Made by a program: the position numbers and the translations under genes. A model generated the notes under the pieces. It saw only the letters and a list, made by a program, of their open reading frames with translations. It did no database searches and was not told the DNA's origin. Of a stretch of 64,000 bases of DNA, positions 17,856 through 25,299 are shown in pieces. Each line of letters starts with the position of its first letter. Positions within the stretch are counted from its first letter, which is position 1. Origin of the DNA: RI-153 sp963752935 (GTDB lineage Bacteria > Chloroflexota > Anaerolineae > Caldilineales > Caldilineaceae); NCBI GenBank assembly GCA_963752935.1, contig CAVWAL010000005.1:591946-655945 (forward strand). Direction: 5' to 3'.

Positions 17856-18389
17856 TTACCACTGGTTGAATGAGTTGGGTGGGGCGTCTGGATGCAACTG
17901 ATCCTTCTGCCAGCGGACTGGATTGGTGCGGATGTATTCCTGGACGTTGGCCAATTCCCGTTCGCTGCGCACGATGCGGTCATAGAAATTACGTTGCCAG
18001 AGAGACGGCCCCGGCATCTCATTGGCATTGTTTGCCTTCTTGGTAACAGCCCCTTTGTACGCGGTGACCAGCATCGAGATGGAACCGGCAACTGGATTGC
18101 CGTATTCCCTGGCGGTGCTGCCTTCAGTGATTTCCGCCTGAATCCAGATCAGGGCGTGGACGTGGTTGGGCATAATCACGAAGGGATCTACCTTGATGTG
18201 GGTATGGCGGTTGGGCAGATCCAGCCACGCCCGATGGGCAATACGCCCCAGTGGGTTGAGTTCCATGCGCTCGTCCACGATGCAGCCAAAGACGGGGATC
18301 CCCTTGTGGGCGCAGATTGTGATGAAGTATGCGCCGGGCTGCGTGTAACTGTGATTCGCATGTCGCAGAGTATTTCGTCGCTGGTTCAT
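17856..18389 (-). mobile_element. REP-associated tyrosine transposase (RAYT, Y1_Tnp family)
   Basis: The 177-residue protein begins MNQRRNTLRHANHSYTQPGAYFIT, the usual RAYT N-terminus. The HUH metal-binding motif is MPNHVHALI, and the nucleophilic tyrosine is probably that in QEYIRTNPVRW near residue 155. Such enzymes act on single-stranded palindromic (REP) sequences. A REP-like palindrome lies immediately upstream (18404-18477) and related copies lie at 20036-20112, 20305-20326 and 23318-23392. The gene sits inside the hsd operon between hsdS and hsdM, in the same direction, without interrupting hsdM. The family is usually single-copy and domesticated rather than self-mobile. Confidence 0.88.
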
Positions 18390-18403
18390 GGTTCGTTTTC
18401 CAC

Positions 18404-18477
18404 GTAGGGGTTTGCGTTGGGCGGGAGCGAGATCTCGTCAGAAGGCGAATTGGCGTCCGCCCAACGCAAACCCCTAC
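18404..18477. repeat. REP-like palindrome, copy 1
   Basis: The left arm (18404-18424, GTAGGGGTTTGCGTTGGGCGG) and the right arm (18457-18477) are reverse complements. The middle contains the palindrome CGAGATCTCG. The right arm supplies the stop codon of hsdS, and the left arm lies 15 bases upstream of the RAYT start. Confidence 0.85.
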
Positions 18478-19920
18478 ACGAGTTGACCGGCAAAGGCGCG
18501 TTTGAGGATGGATTGGCGCAGCCGCTCGGCGCGTTTGAGACTGGCCGCGATGATGTGCTCATGCTGGTCAATGAGCGAGAGGCGGCGTTCCACTTCCTCG
18601 ACGATGCGTTGCTGTTCGGCGAGAGGGGGCAGTGGAATACACGATATGCGAATGTCGCTGATGTTGAGGTGCGGTGACGCTGTACCAGTGATGAGATGAC
18701 GATACTGCTGTCGGAAAGTCAAGGAGTTAAGCACTGCTTCAAAGTACTTTGAGTCGATATTTTCGTCCAACCGAAATATCATCATTCGTTGCCCTAGGCA
18801 AAACTTGAGGTTCTCCCGCACTGTCACTGCTATACCCAGTAAGGCACCTTCACGACTGAACAAAACGTCGCCTGTCTCCGGCACCATCCTTCGATTTCGA
18901 TCATGAAAGGTTTGTTCGTCTACAAACCGAACTTTTTCCACGACAATCCGACCTGGCTTGATGCAATTGGTATCCACGCACATGAAGCCTTTGTCCTGAA
19001 ACTTCGGCGTACTGTGGAGACAGTCCACTATACGGTTACTTACCTGCTCCACTGTTGCCCAGGACCACCCATCCGGCAGGTCCGGCAGCGAGGACACATC
19101 CGGCGCGGCGGGTTCGCGGTACTTGTCTTTCCACTTTTTGTCTTTGGGCTGCTGGGGTTTGTTGTCGGCCTCCCATTGGCGCCGCCGCTCGGCCAGGACG
19201 CGCCCCAGCAGGGCCGCCCCGTCCTCGTAGGGGCGCCCCTCGGCCTGCGCCAACGCCGCTTCTGTCGGCACCAACCGTCCCTCGCAGGCCGCCTTGAGCA
19301 CAGATTGCCGGTAGCGCCGCAGGTTCGTGCGCAGCCGTTTCAGCCCCGCCACCGCTGCATCCAGCCGCGTGAACTGGACTTCGATGGCGTCCACAATGCG
19401 TTTTTGTTCGGCGAGGGGCGCGAGGGGGATTGGATATCGACGTCAAAAAGTGTGACGGTACCCGCAGATTGACTGGCTGTTCCAGATGAAATTTGCTGTT
19501 GCATCACGCGAAACTGATACCGCCGAATGAAGAAGAAGATCCACTCAGGCGACACACTTTCATTAGGTGTAAAGTACCGTGCGAATTGTATTGTTCACAA
19601 AGTACCAGAAAGCCATTTTCCAGTTGCAACAGTGCGATGCGCAGCTTTACCGTTCTCAAGTGCTAGGTGTGATCTTGGCGAACAGACACATTCGTCCTTC
19701 GACGAAGTTGCAGTCGTGATCCACGGATTCACTTCGCGAGACGTACGGATTTCTGGTCGCAGTATTGGTTGCCCGTTTCTGCATCAATGGCAGCCATTGG
19801 CAGAATAGGTGACAGGTAGCTCATCCCGAGGTCAGCGAATGTTTATTTTGTGGATCTCGAACGTTTATCATGTAGCAACCTCTGACCAAGTGTTGTCCAT
19901 ACCCAACTGTTAGGGAGCAT
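18474..19920 (-). pseudogene. hsdS: Type I restriction-modification specificity subunit S, damaged in its first half
   Basis: The ancestral start is ATG 19920, giving MLPNSWVWTTLG, the standard HsdS opening. The first target-recognition domain is then broken by in-frame stops and shifts. Recognisable pieces in different frames are DLGMSYL and PMAAIDAETG, then EVNPWITT, CLFAKITPS, LENGKAA, and NESVSPEWIFFFIR. A last shift precedes PIPLAPLAEQKRIVDAIE. From 19394 to 18474 the frame is clean (306 residues) and holds the central conserved helix (LRRYRQSVLKAACEGRL), the second recognition domain beginning LPDGWSWATVEQ, and the C-terminal PLPPLAEQQRIVEEVERRL. This half could in principle be made as a half-S protein starting at GTG 19394, since half subunits can pair in some systems. 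The stop codon is provided by a REP palindrome. Confidence 0.85.
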
Positions 19921-20035
19921 GTGATCTTCGATGATGATTGAAACTTTTCTCGATTGTAACGGCTATCGTCATCCTGCGTGAAATCCTCTCAAAGTCACGG
20001 TTGGTGCGATTTTCGATCGGGTCTGTCCCATGCCG

Positions 20036-20112
20036 GTAGGGGTTTGCGTAGGGCGGGAAGGACATTTCGCCAATGAAACGATATTGGTTCCCCGCCCTAC
20101 GCAAACCCCTAC
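20036..20112. repeat. REP-like palindrome, copy 2
   Basis: Perfect 22-bp arms lie at 20036-20057 (GTAGGGGTTTGCGTAGGGCG then GG) and 20091-20112, with a 33-base centre. The right arm abuts the tandem array directly. Confidence 0.87.
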
Positions 20113-20288
20113 GCGTCGACATCTTTGTCCGTCACACGTATCCCAACGCGTCGACATCGTCGTCCGTCGCACGTATCCCAACGTGTCGACATCATCGTCC
20201 GTCACACGTATCCCAACGCGTCGACATCATCGTCCGTCGCACGTACCCCATCCGCGTCGACATCATCGTCCGTCACACGTACCCGATC
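20112..20288. repeat. Tandem array of five 35-36 bp units
   Basis: Units start at 20112, 20147, 20182, 20217 and 20253. Each begins CGCGTCGACATC (CGTG in unit 3) and contains CGTCCGTC and ACGTA. Units differ at only a few positions. They are contiguous without spacers, so this is not a CRISPR. Confidence 0.88.
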
Positions 20289-20304
20289 CGGGTAACATTG
20301 ATTC

Positions 20305-20326
20305 CCCGCCGGACGCAAACCCCTAC
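20305..20326. repeat. REP half-site, copy 3
   Basis: CCCGCCGGACGCAAACCCCTAC matches one arm of the REP at 20036-20112 with two changes. It overlaps the end of hsdR, whose TAG stop is the complement of its CTA. Confidence 0.75.
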
Positions 20327-21897
20327 GTGTTCAGTACCTCGTTCAGTTCGTTCAACAATTCGGCGAAGTCACCGCCGAGATCGCGCTGGGCGGCGAAGAT
20401 GCCGCCGCGCTGGCGAAAGGGGCCGCTGTTGAGTTGAGCAGGCGTCACCTGCAGATCGACGCCGATTTGCTGGGCGATCTGGTCCAGCCACCAACGCTGC
20501 CGTTCGCTGAAAGTGCGCCCGTTGGCAGCCTGGGCGGCCAGCCATTCGGCATAGCGCCGCGCCACCAATGCCGGGTAGGGCTCCAGCGGGGCGCCGTCGT
20601 CGATGGCATGACGCACCAGCGAGACAATGTCGGTGAGGACACGCGGGGCGTTGACCCCGCGCACGCGGTCTTTTTCTACCTGGGCATAGGCCCGCCACAG
20701 CTTCTCCGTCGTCCAACTGTGGGGCGGCTGTTTGAGCCAGTCGGCCAGTTCCTGGATGGCGGCGTAGGTCAGTTGGCGCTGCCCATAAGGGCGGCTGTAG
20801 AGGATACCCAGCGCCGTGATCTCGTCCCGATGCGCTGCCAGCACCTCTTGAAAACGGCTCACCTGCTCCTGGGCCAGCCGGGTGGCCTCCTCGTTATAAC
20901 CGGCCGCCACCAGCGTGTCAATGTTGACCTCATCATAGGTGATGAGGTTGCGCCGGTGAATGGTGAGGACGAGGTTGCGCAGGCCTTCGTTGGTGCGCCA
21001 GGGGTGCAGTGCCTGCTTGAGCAGCGTCTGCGCCGCGGTCTGGATCTCTTCCTCAGTAGGGGGTCGCCGGTCGATGCCTGCGGCCGTCAATTGGGCCTGG
21101 GCCGCCGCCACCTGCTCATCATAATCCAGCGCGTTCACCAGTTGGTGGGTCAGCCGGCGCAGGGGCGCACCGCCGGCTTCGGCGATCTGCTCCTCTTCCT
21201 CGTCGCTGAGCCGCCGCCCCAGCCGGGCCAGCCGCGCCGCCAGCGATGAGACCGTCTCTTCGTCCTGTTTGCCCCAGGTAACGGCCTCGATCAGCTTCTC
21301 AAAGGGAACGGTGCGATCCCGCTCCAGAGATCGGCTGGTGTCCATCAATTCCTGTTTGGTGACGCCCACAGCATCGACAATGATGAACCGATCCTTGACC
21401 GTGGCATCCGCCGTCACGCGTTGGAGTTTGTCGGCCGAGATAATGCGTGTACCGCGCCCGTGCATCTGCTCGAAATAGTTCAACGATTTGACCATACGTA
21501 GGAAGATCAGCACCTCAATCGCCTGTACATCGGTGCCGGTGGCGATCATGTCCACGGTAACGGCGATGCGCGGGTGGTAGGTGGTGCGAAACTCCTGCAG
21601 AATGTCCATCGGCTTTTTGCCGCTGGTGCGATAGGTGATCTTCTGGCAGAAGTCGTTGCCCTGATCGAAGACTATGCGGGCGATGCGCACGACCTCTTCG
21701 GCGTGGTTGTCGTCTTTGGCAAAGATCAGCGTCTTGGGCACGTGCTCACCACTGCGACCCGGGAAGAGTTCGGTAAAAAGCTTGTCGCGGAAGGTGGTCA
21801 AGACCAGCCGGATCTGGCTTTCGTTGATCACGTCCCGCCCCAACTGCTCGCCTCGATAGCCGAAGGTCTCATCCAATTGACGCCGTTCGCGCTTCAC
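20323..21897 (-). pseudogene. hsdR: Type I restriction endonuclease subunit R, C-terminal part after a frameshift
   Basis: This open frame of 524 codons continues the gene starting at 23113. It begins at an in-frame GTG just before RRQLDETFGYRGEQLGRD, the normal continuation of the helicase region. It contains the second RecA-like domain (TLIFAKDDNHAEEVVRI; AVTVDMIATGTDVQAIEVL; FEQMHGRGTRI) and the helical C-terminal domain, including LADWLKQPPHSWTTEKLW and QRWWLDQIA. The two frames overlap by 29 bases (21869-21897) and are joined by a one-base change. Without repair the nuclease-translocase would be made as two pieces. The stop codon falls in a REP half-site. Confidence 0.85.
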
Positions 21898-23113
21898 GCG
21901 TCTGCCGATCGCGCCGCGTCACCGACTCGCCGTCGGCAATTTCGGCGCCCGCCTGCGTCACCTGCGTCTTGATCTCGAAGACATCGCCGTTGACGTTGAT
22001 GCCGTCGGCCACAGCATCCAGATGGGTATACTCCATCACCATGTTTTCGTGAAAGTAGGCGATGGTGCGGTTGGCGGGCGTGGCGGTCAGCCCAATCAGG
22101 AAGGCGTCAAAGTATTCGAGCACCTGCCGCCAGACGTTGTAGATGGAGCGATGGCACTCGTCGATAACGATGAAATCGAAACTGTCGATCGGGATGTCCG
22201 GCTGATAGCGCACCACCTTTTCGGCTTGGGGCAGTTCGCCGCCTTCGTCGGCCTCGTAGAGCGAACCACCGCGCTCGTCCTCCTCGTAGGGTTCATCACA
22301 GAGCATGGAGTAGACGCGCTGGATCGTGCCAATGCAGACCTTGCTCACCTCGTCGATATAGCCGGATTGCAGAAGCTGTACATTGTAATCGTCGGTAAAT
22401 TTGCGCCCGATCCCAGGCAGTTCAAACTGGCGGAACTCGTTTAGCGCCTGATCGCCCAGGTTGGTGCGGTCTACGAGAAAGAGCACGCGTTTGGCTTTGG
22501 CGTGGCGGATCAGCCGGTAGATAAAGTTCACCGCCGTAAAAGTCTTGCCGCTGCCTGTGGCCATCTGGATCAGTGCGCGTGGCCGGTTCTGCGCGTGCGA
22601 ACGTTCCAGATTGAGGATGGCCTTCCTCTGCGGCTCCCACAGCCCTTCCACGTCCAGGGGTGGCATTTGTTGCAGACGAGCGCGCACGCTGTCCGCTTCC
22701 TGGGCCCAGGCGGCCAGGGTTTCGGGCCGATGGAAGGCGTAGACGAGGCGGCTGCGCGGGAGAGGATCGAGGCTGTTGGTGAAGAAGGTCTCGACGCCGG
22801 TACTCTCGTAGCGGAAGGGCAGCGGCTCATCCTCACGCCAGACCAGCATATGCGCCTGTGCCCCCACGGTATAGCGCGCCGACTGCTCTTCCACACCGCT
22901 CAGCGTGGCGCCTACGGCTTTGGCCTCCACGACGCCCAGCACCTTCTGATCCACCACCAGCAGATAGTCGGCGTAGCCTGTGCGCAAATGCGCCTCGCGG
23001 ATCGCCACGCCGCGCTGAGAGAAAAGATCCATAGCGGTGCGGTCCTGCACCACCCAGCCGGCGGCGGCGAGGAGTTGGTCGATTTGTTGGCGTGCTTGTT
23101 CTTCTGGGCTCAT
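21898..23113 (-). pseudogene. hsdR: Type I restriction endonuclease subunit R, N-terminal part
   Basis: The start is ATG 23113; the frame runs on to 21869. Residues 1-120 form the PD-(D/E)xK nuclease domain, with Asp in TGYADYLLVVDQ and the Glu-x-Lys in GVVEAKAVG. The first RecA-like helicase domain follows, with Walker A in MATGSGKTFTAVNF, Walker B/DExx in FIVIDECHRS and the TATP motif in IGLTATPANRT. The protein would use ATP to pull DNA and cut it away from the unmodified target. The frame breaks at about residue 405, after VTRRDRQTREAR, so the protein lacks the second helicase domain unless the shift is a sequencing error. This is the first gene of the locus on the minus strand. Confidence 0.87.
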
Positions 23114-23226
23114 GGCGCAGCTTCGATCAATCGTGGGTTCGTGATTCTTGATTGGTGAGGGGCTGGCTGCGAAGAGTACGGCAGAAGCGCCGTGCGTGAT
23201 GGGATGGCCCCGGTCAGTGTTTGGTT

Positions 23227-23254
23227 AGTGTAGCATAGGCAGAATAAAAGGCAA
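23227..23254 (-). promoter_or_regulatory. Possible promoter of the hsd locus
   Basis: On the minus strand TTGCCT (23249-23254) and TACACT (23227-23232) are separated by 16 bases and lie about 115 bases before the hsdR start. Confidence 0.4.
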
Positions 23255-23317
23255 GGAGCCAAGCAAAAGCGACGCATCCAAAATCTGTTGTTCAAATGGC
23301 AGAACATTGAGCGAGAT

Positions 23318-23392
23318 GTAGGGGTTTGGGTGGGGCGGGGAACCGACGTCTGCTACCGGCGAAACTACCCGCCGCCCCACCCAAACCCGTAC
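23318..23392. repeat. REP-like palindrome, copy 4
   Basis: The left arm at 23318-23340 begins GTAGGGGTTTGGGTGGGGCG. The right arm at 23371-23392 is its reverse complement with one mismatch. It lies directly after the truncated DUF3368 remnant and may mark the insertion that truncated it. Confidence 0.83.
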
Positions 23393-23401
23393 GACAAGCA
23401 A

Positions 23402-23476
23402 TCAATCTCGGTCAGGAGAATGATTTGTAGAGTCAGGAAGAAACGGCGATGCATTGACCACCCACGGTTCAATCAT
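23402..23476 (-). pseudogene. Truncated DUF3368 (PIN-like) toxin remnant
   Basis: ATG 23476 overlaps the antitoxin stop by 8 bases. The translation MIEPWVVNASPFL matches the first strand of DUF3368 PIN-domain proteins, where the Asn or Asp after VV is an active-site acid position. After about 13 residues the frame is lost and the next REP palindrome begins 10 bases beyond the end. Only the N-terminus of a toxin of about 160 residues is left, so it cannot work. Confidence 0.55.
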
Positions 23477-23725
23477 CACCGGCTTCCTGAATGAGTTGTT
23501 CGGCGGTTACCTGAAACGGAGAAACACCAAAACGCGCCAGCGCAGCAAGAAACTCAGCCCGAGAAACGCCGGCGATGTCCGCCGCCCTGGCCGGGAGATC
23601 TGCTCCGTTTCGTACCACTTGACGACAGCCGCCAATCGCATTTTGCGCAGAAACTGTTCCGGTTCCTGCCGCAACCCCGCAAACGGATCTCTGGGAAGTT
23701 CAAGCGTCAGGTGTATTGTGTCCAT
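23469..23725 (-). pseudogene. UPF0175-family antitoxin, frameshifted
   Basis: The start is ATG 23725. The first part reads MDTIHLTLELP ... QEPEQFLRKMRLAAVVKWYE, typical of UPF0175. The frame then shifts by one base at about 23600 and resumes as AADIAGVSRAEFLAALARFG and VSPFQVTAEQLIQEAGDD to the TGA at 23469. UPF0175 proteins pair with DUF3368 PIN-type partners as antitoxins, and a DUF3368 start overlaps its end. Both genes are damaged. Confidence 0.75.
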
Positions 23726-23774
23726 AGCGCAGGGCTTGCTCAACGTCTTCCGGCTCCACGGAAACCCAATTGAC

Positions 23775-23809
23775 GTAGGGGCACGGGGTGCGGCACCCCA
23801 TGCCCCTAC
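23775..23809. repeat. Short REP-like palindrome
   Basis: GTAGGGGCACGGGGTG (23775-23790) is followed after a CGG loop by its reverse complement with one mismatch. It shares GTAGGGG/CCCCTAC ends with the other REP copies. Confidence 0.75.
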
Positions 23810-23910
23810 ACGAAACGCTACGGTCGATGCTGCCACCCACTGGGCGCCACGGTGGTAAATGGCCACCTGGGGAAGGCGGCGGCTTTGCGTGAGACAAAAA
23901 GACAGTGATG

Positions 23911-23971
23911 GGTTAAAATTTGTTCTAATCGCCTACTGGTCGATTAGAGTTTTTGGGTGAAAATTTTAACC
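23911..23971. promoter_or_regulatory. Nested dyad upstream of the DUF2283 gene
   Basis: The outer arms GGTTAAAATTT (23911-23921) and AAATTTTAACC (23961-23971) enclose inner arms TCTAATCG (23924-23931) and CGATTAGA (23941-23948). It ends 41 bases before the DUF2283 start. It may be an operator or an mRNA leader structure. Confidence 0.5.
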
Positions 23972-24012
23972 AAGCGGCAACCAATTAAAGACTATAGGGT
24001 TTTACTTTATCT

Positions 24013-24393
24013 ATGACAGCGCAAACCACGCACTTTCGCTACGATGAAGATGTAGACATCCTGTATATTTCATTCAGTCCTGGCGAAAAGGCCACAGCGG
24101 CTGTCGAGTTGAACGAAAACATTGTCTTGCGTTTTAACCGCAGCGAACGCCGCGCCATCGGTCTTACGCTGATGGATTATTCGATACTGGTCCAGCCATC
24201 GGAGTTGGGGCATCGCCATTTTGTGCTCAATGGGCTGACGGCACTGGATGCCGACTGGCAGGAAATCGTGATCGAGATCCTCAACCATCCTCCGGTGAAC
24301 CAGTTCCTTACCTTGTCGACTCTCATGTCTACAGGCATGGAAACCCTGCCGATCGTCTCCGTTGAAAACCCACTCGCTTCTGCCCTTCTGTAA
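24013..24393 (+). CDS. DUF2283-domain protein
   Basis: The 126-residue protein carries a DUF2283 domain at residues 8-60: FRYDEDVDILYISFSPGEKA followed by VELNENIVLRFNR and AIGLTLMDYS. This is a small beta-rich fold of unknown function found near toxin-antitoxin and accessory genes. The C-terminal 60 residues (EIVIEILNHPPVNQFLTL) are an unassigned helical extension. The start ATG 24013 has no clear Shine-Dalgarno. A nested dyad lies just upstream. The gene is surrounded by degraded antitoxin-toxin genes and REP palindromes but is itself intact. Confidence 0.8.
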   Translation: MTAQTTHFRYDEDVDILYISFSPGEKATAAVELNENIVLRFNRSERRAIGLTLMDYSILVQPSELGHRHFVLNGLTALDADWQEIVIEILNHPPVNQFLTLSTLMSTGMETLPIVSVENPLASALL

Positions 24394-24429
24394 CAACTTT
24401 AGCCTTACGTTGAGGGTTAGTGACTATAC

Positions 24430-24495
24430 AGGTGCGACGCACTGGCCAGGAGAACGGCCTGTACACGTCATCGTTTTGGCCAGTGCGTCGCACCT
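24430..24495. repeat. Perfect 19-bp inverted repeat, second palindrome family
   Basis: AGGTGCGACGCACTGGCCA (24430-24448) and its exact complement (24477-24495) flank a 28-base centre. Sixteen bases of an arm recur at 4259-4274, so this is a dispersed repeat. Confidence 0.85.
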
Positions 24496-24515
24496 ATAGC
24501 TGTTAGTTACGAGGG

Positions 24516-24737
24516 CTACGCTGTAATCACCGTAACGCCGCCCATCTCTCTGGCGGCGATGTTTTTGTGCGGCCGCGTCATCAAGCGGTCGAGATCGTCT
24601 TGGTTGTAGAGTTCAACACCGCTTGCCAAGCTCTGCCGGCTCAGCAGGGGTCGGTGATCGTCCGCTCACGCCTGAGAGCAGGTCACCACCAAAGAACGTA
24701 CACGCTCCGCCAACATCCCCGCATCAAACCAATGCAT
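24516..24737 (-). pseudogene. Small gene remnant with an in-frame stop
   Basis: From ATG 24737 the frame reads MHWFDAGMLAERVRSLVVTC then SQA, a TGA at 24666-24668, and then continues as ADDHRPLLSRQSLASGVELY, NQDDLDRLMTRPHKN and REMGGVTVITA before a TAG. The sequence on both sides of the TGA looks protein-like, so it is probably one gene of about 74 codons inactivated by a point mutation. I do not recognise the family. Confidence 0.4.
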
Positions 24738-24757
24738 CAAGGCGCAGGCCGCGCCGC

Positions 24758-24930
24758 TTACTCTTCGATGATCAGCAGTGCTTTGCGCAACCAACGAGCG
24801 CGTTGGACAGATTCTTCGTCGGTCTGCGCAGATAGATGCGTCAACTCTGCGGTCAACTCTGCCCACTTCTCATAGGTCAAGATCCGACCGGGACCGTGAT
24901 CGCCCGGTACGCCGAGCCGGCGCGCTGCGA
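24758..24930 (-). pseudogene. C-terminal remnant of a small helical protein
   Basis: The frame IAARRLGVPGDHGPG, then LTYEKWAELTAELTHLSAQT and DEESVQRARWLRKALLIIEE ends at TAA 24758-24760. It is amphipathic and protein-like, but no start codon is visible upstream. It lies 20 bases before the remnant starting at 24737, as in an operon. No family is recognised. Confidence 0.35.
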
Positions 24931-25165
24931 TACGCTTCGTACTGGGCGTCTGGCTGCTTTGTGTCCTGGTTGAGCGGTGGCCGAGATCTGTCTGACATGG
25001 GGTCCTGGCTTGTGGGAGAGATGGGGCTGTTGCCCTATGATACCCGAATTTGGATGGAGCGACAACGATGCGAGATCCGTAGGGTGTGTCTTCAGATTAA
25101 TGGGCGGGTCTATGTCCCCCAGGGAAGCACGAGGATGGGTGCGGGCGGTGCATCCGTACGTGTCG

Positions 25166-25188
25166 GGACCGGCACTCCGTGCCGGTCC
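25166..25188. repeat. Short perfect hairpin
   Basis: GGACCGGCAC-TCC-GTGCCGGTCC forms a 10-bp stem with a 3-base loop. There is no T tract. It is probably part of another palindromic repeat. Confidence 0.7.
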
Positions 25189-25299
25189 GTACTGCGTAGC
25201 TGCCCTCAAGATTAGAACCGTAATACTTGGGATACACCCAGATCCGTACCATGAAGACTACCCTCGATCCCAAGGGGATGGTAGAGAACGCGCGCATCC

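Larger units (their letters stand above)
19921..20322. other. Repeat-filled gap between hsdR and hsdS
   Basis: This gap of about 400 bases holds no gene. It contains a REP palindrome, a 35-bp tandem array and a REP half-site, described separately. In most type I loci hsdS follows closely on its neighbour, so this stretch probably grew by repeat insertion. Confidence 0.7.
24394..25299. other. Accessory gap with palindromes and gene remnants
   Basis: About 900 bases lie between the DUF2283 gene and the membrane-protein operon. They hold a long inverted repeat, two short minus-strand gene remnants and one hairpin (all listed separately). I see no intact gene; the longer open frames on both strands have no coherent protein character. 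Confidence 0.6.

Noticed and set aside
20112..20288. CRISPR array
   Set aside because: The 35-bp units are contiguous and there are no unique spacers or cas genes.
23507..23866. A 119-residue minus-strand protein
   Set aside because: Its N-terminal third reads through a REP palindrome and its C-terminus is out of frame. Only the UPF0175 part is a real gene.
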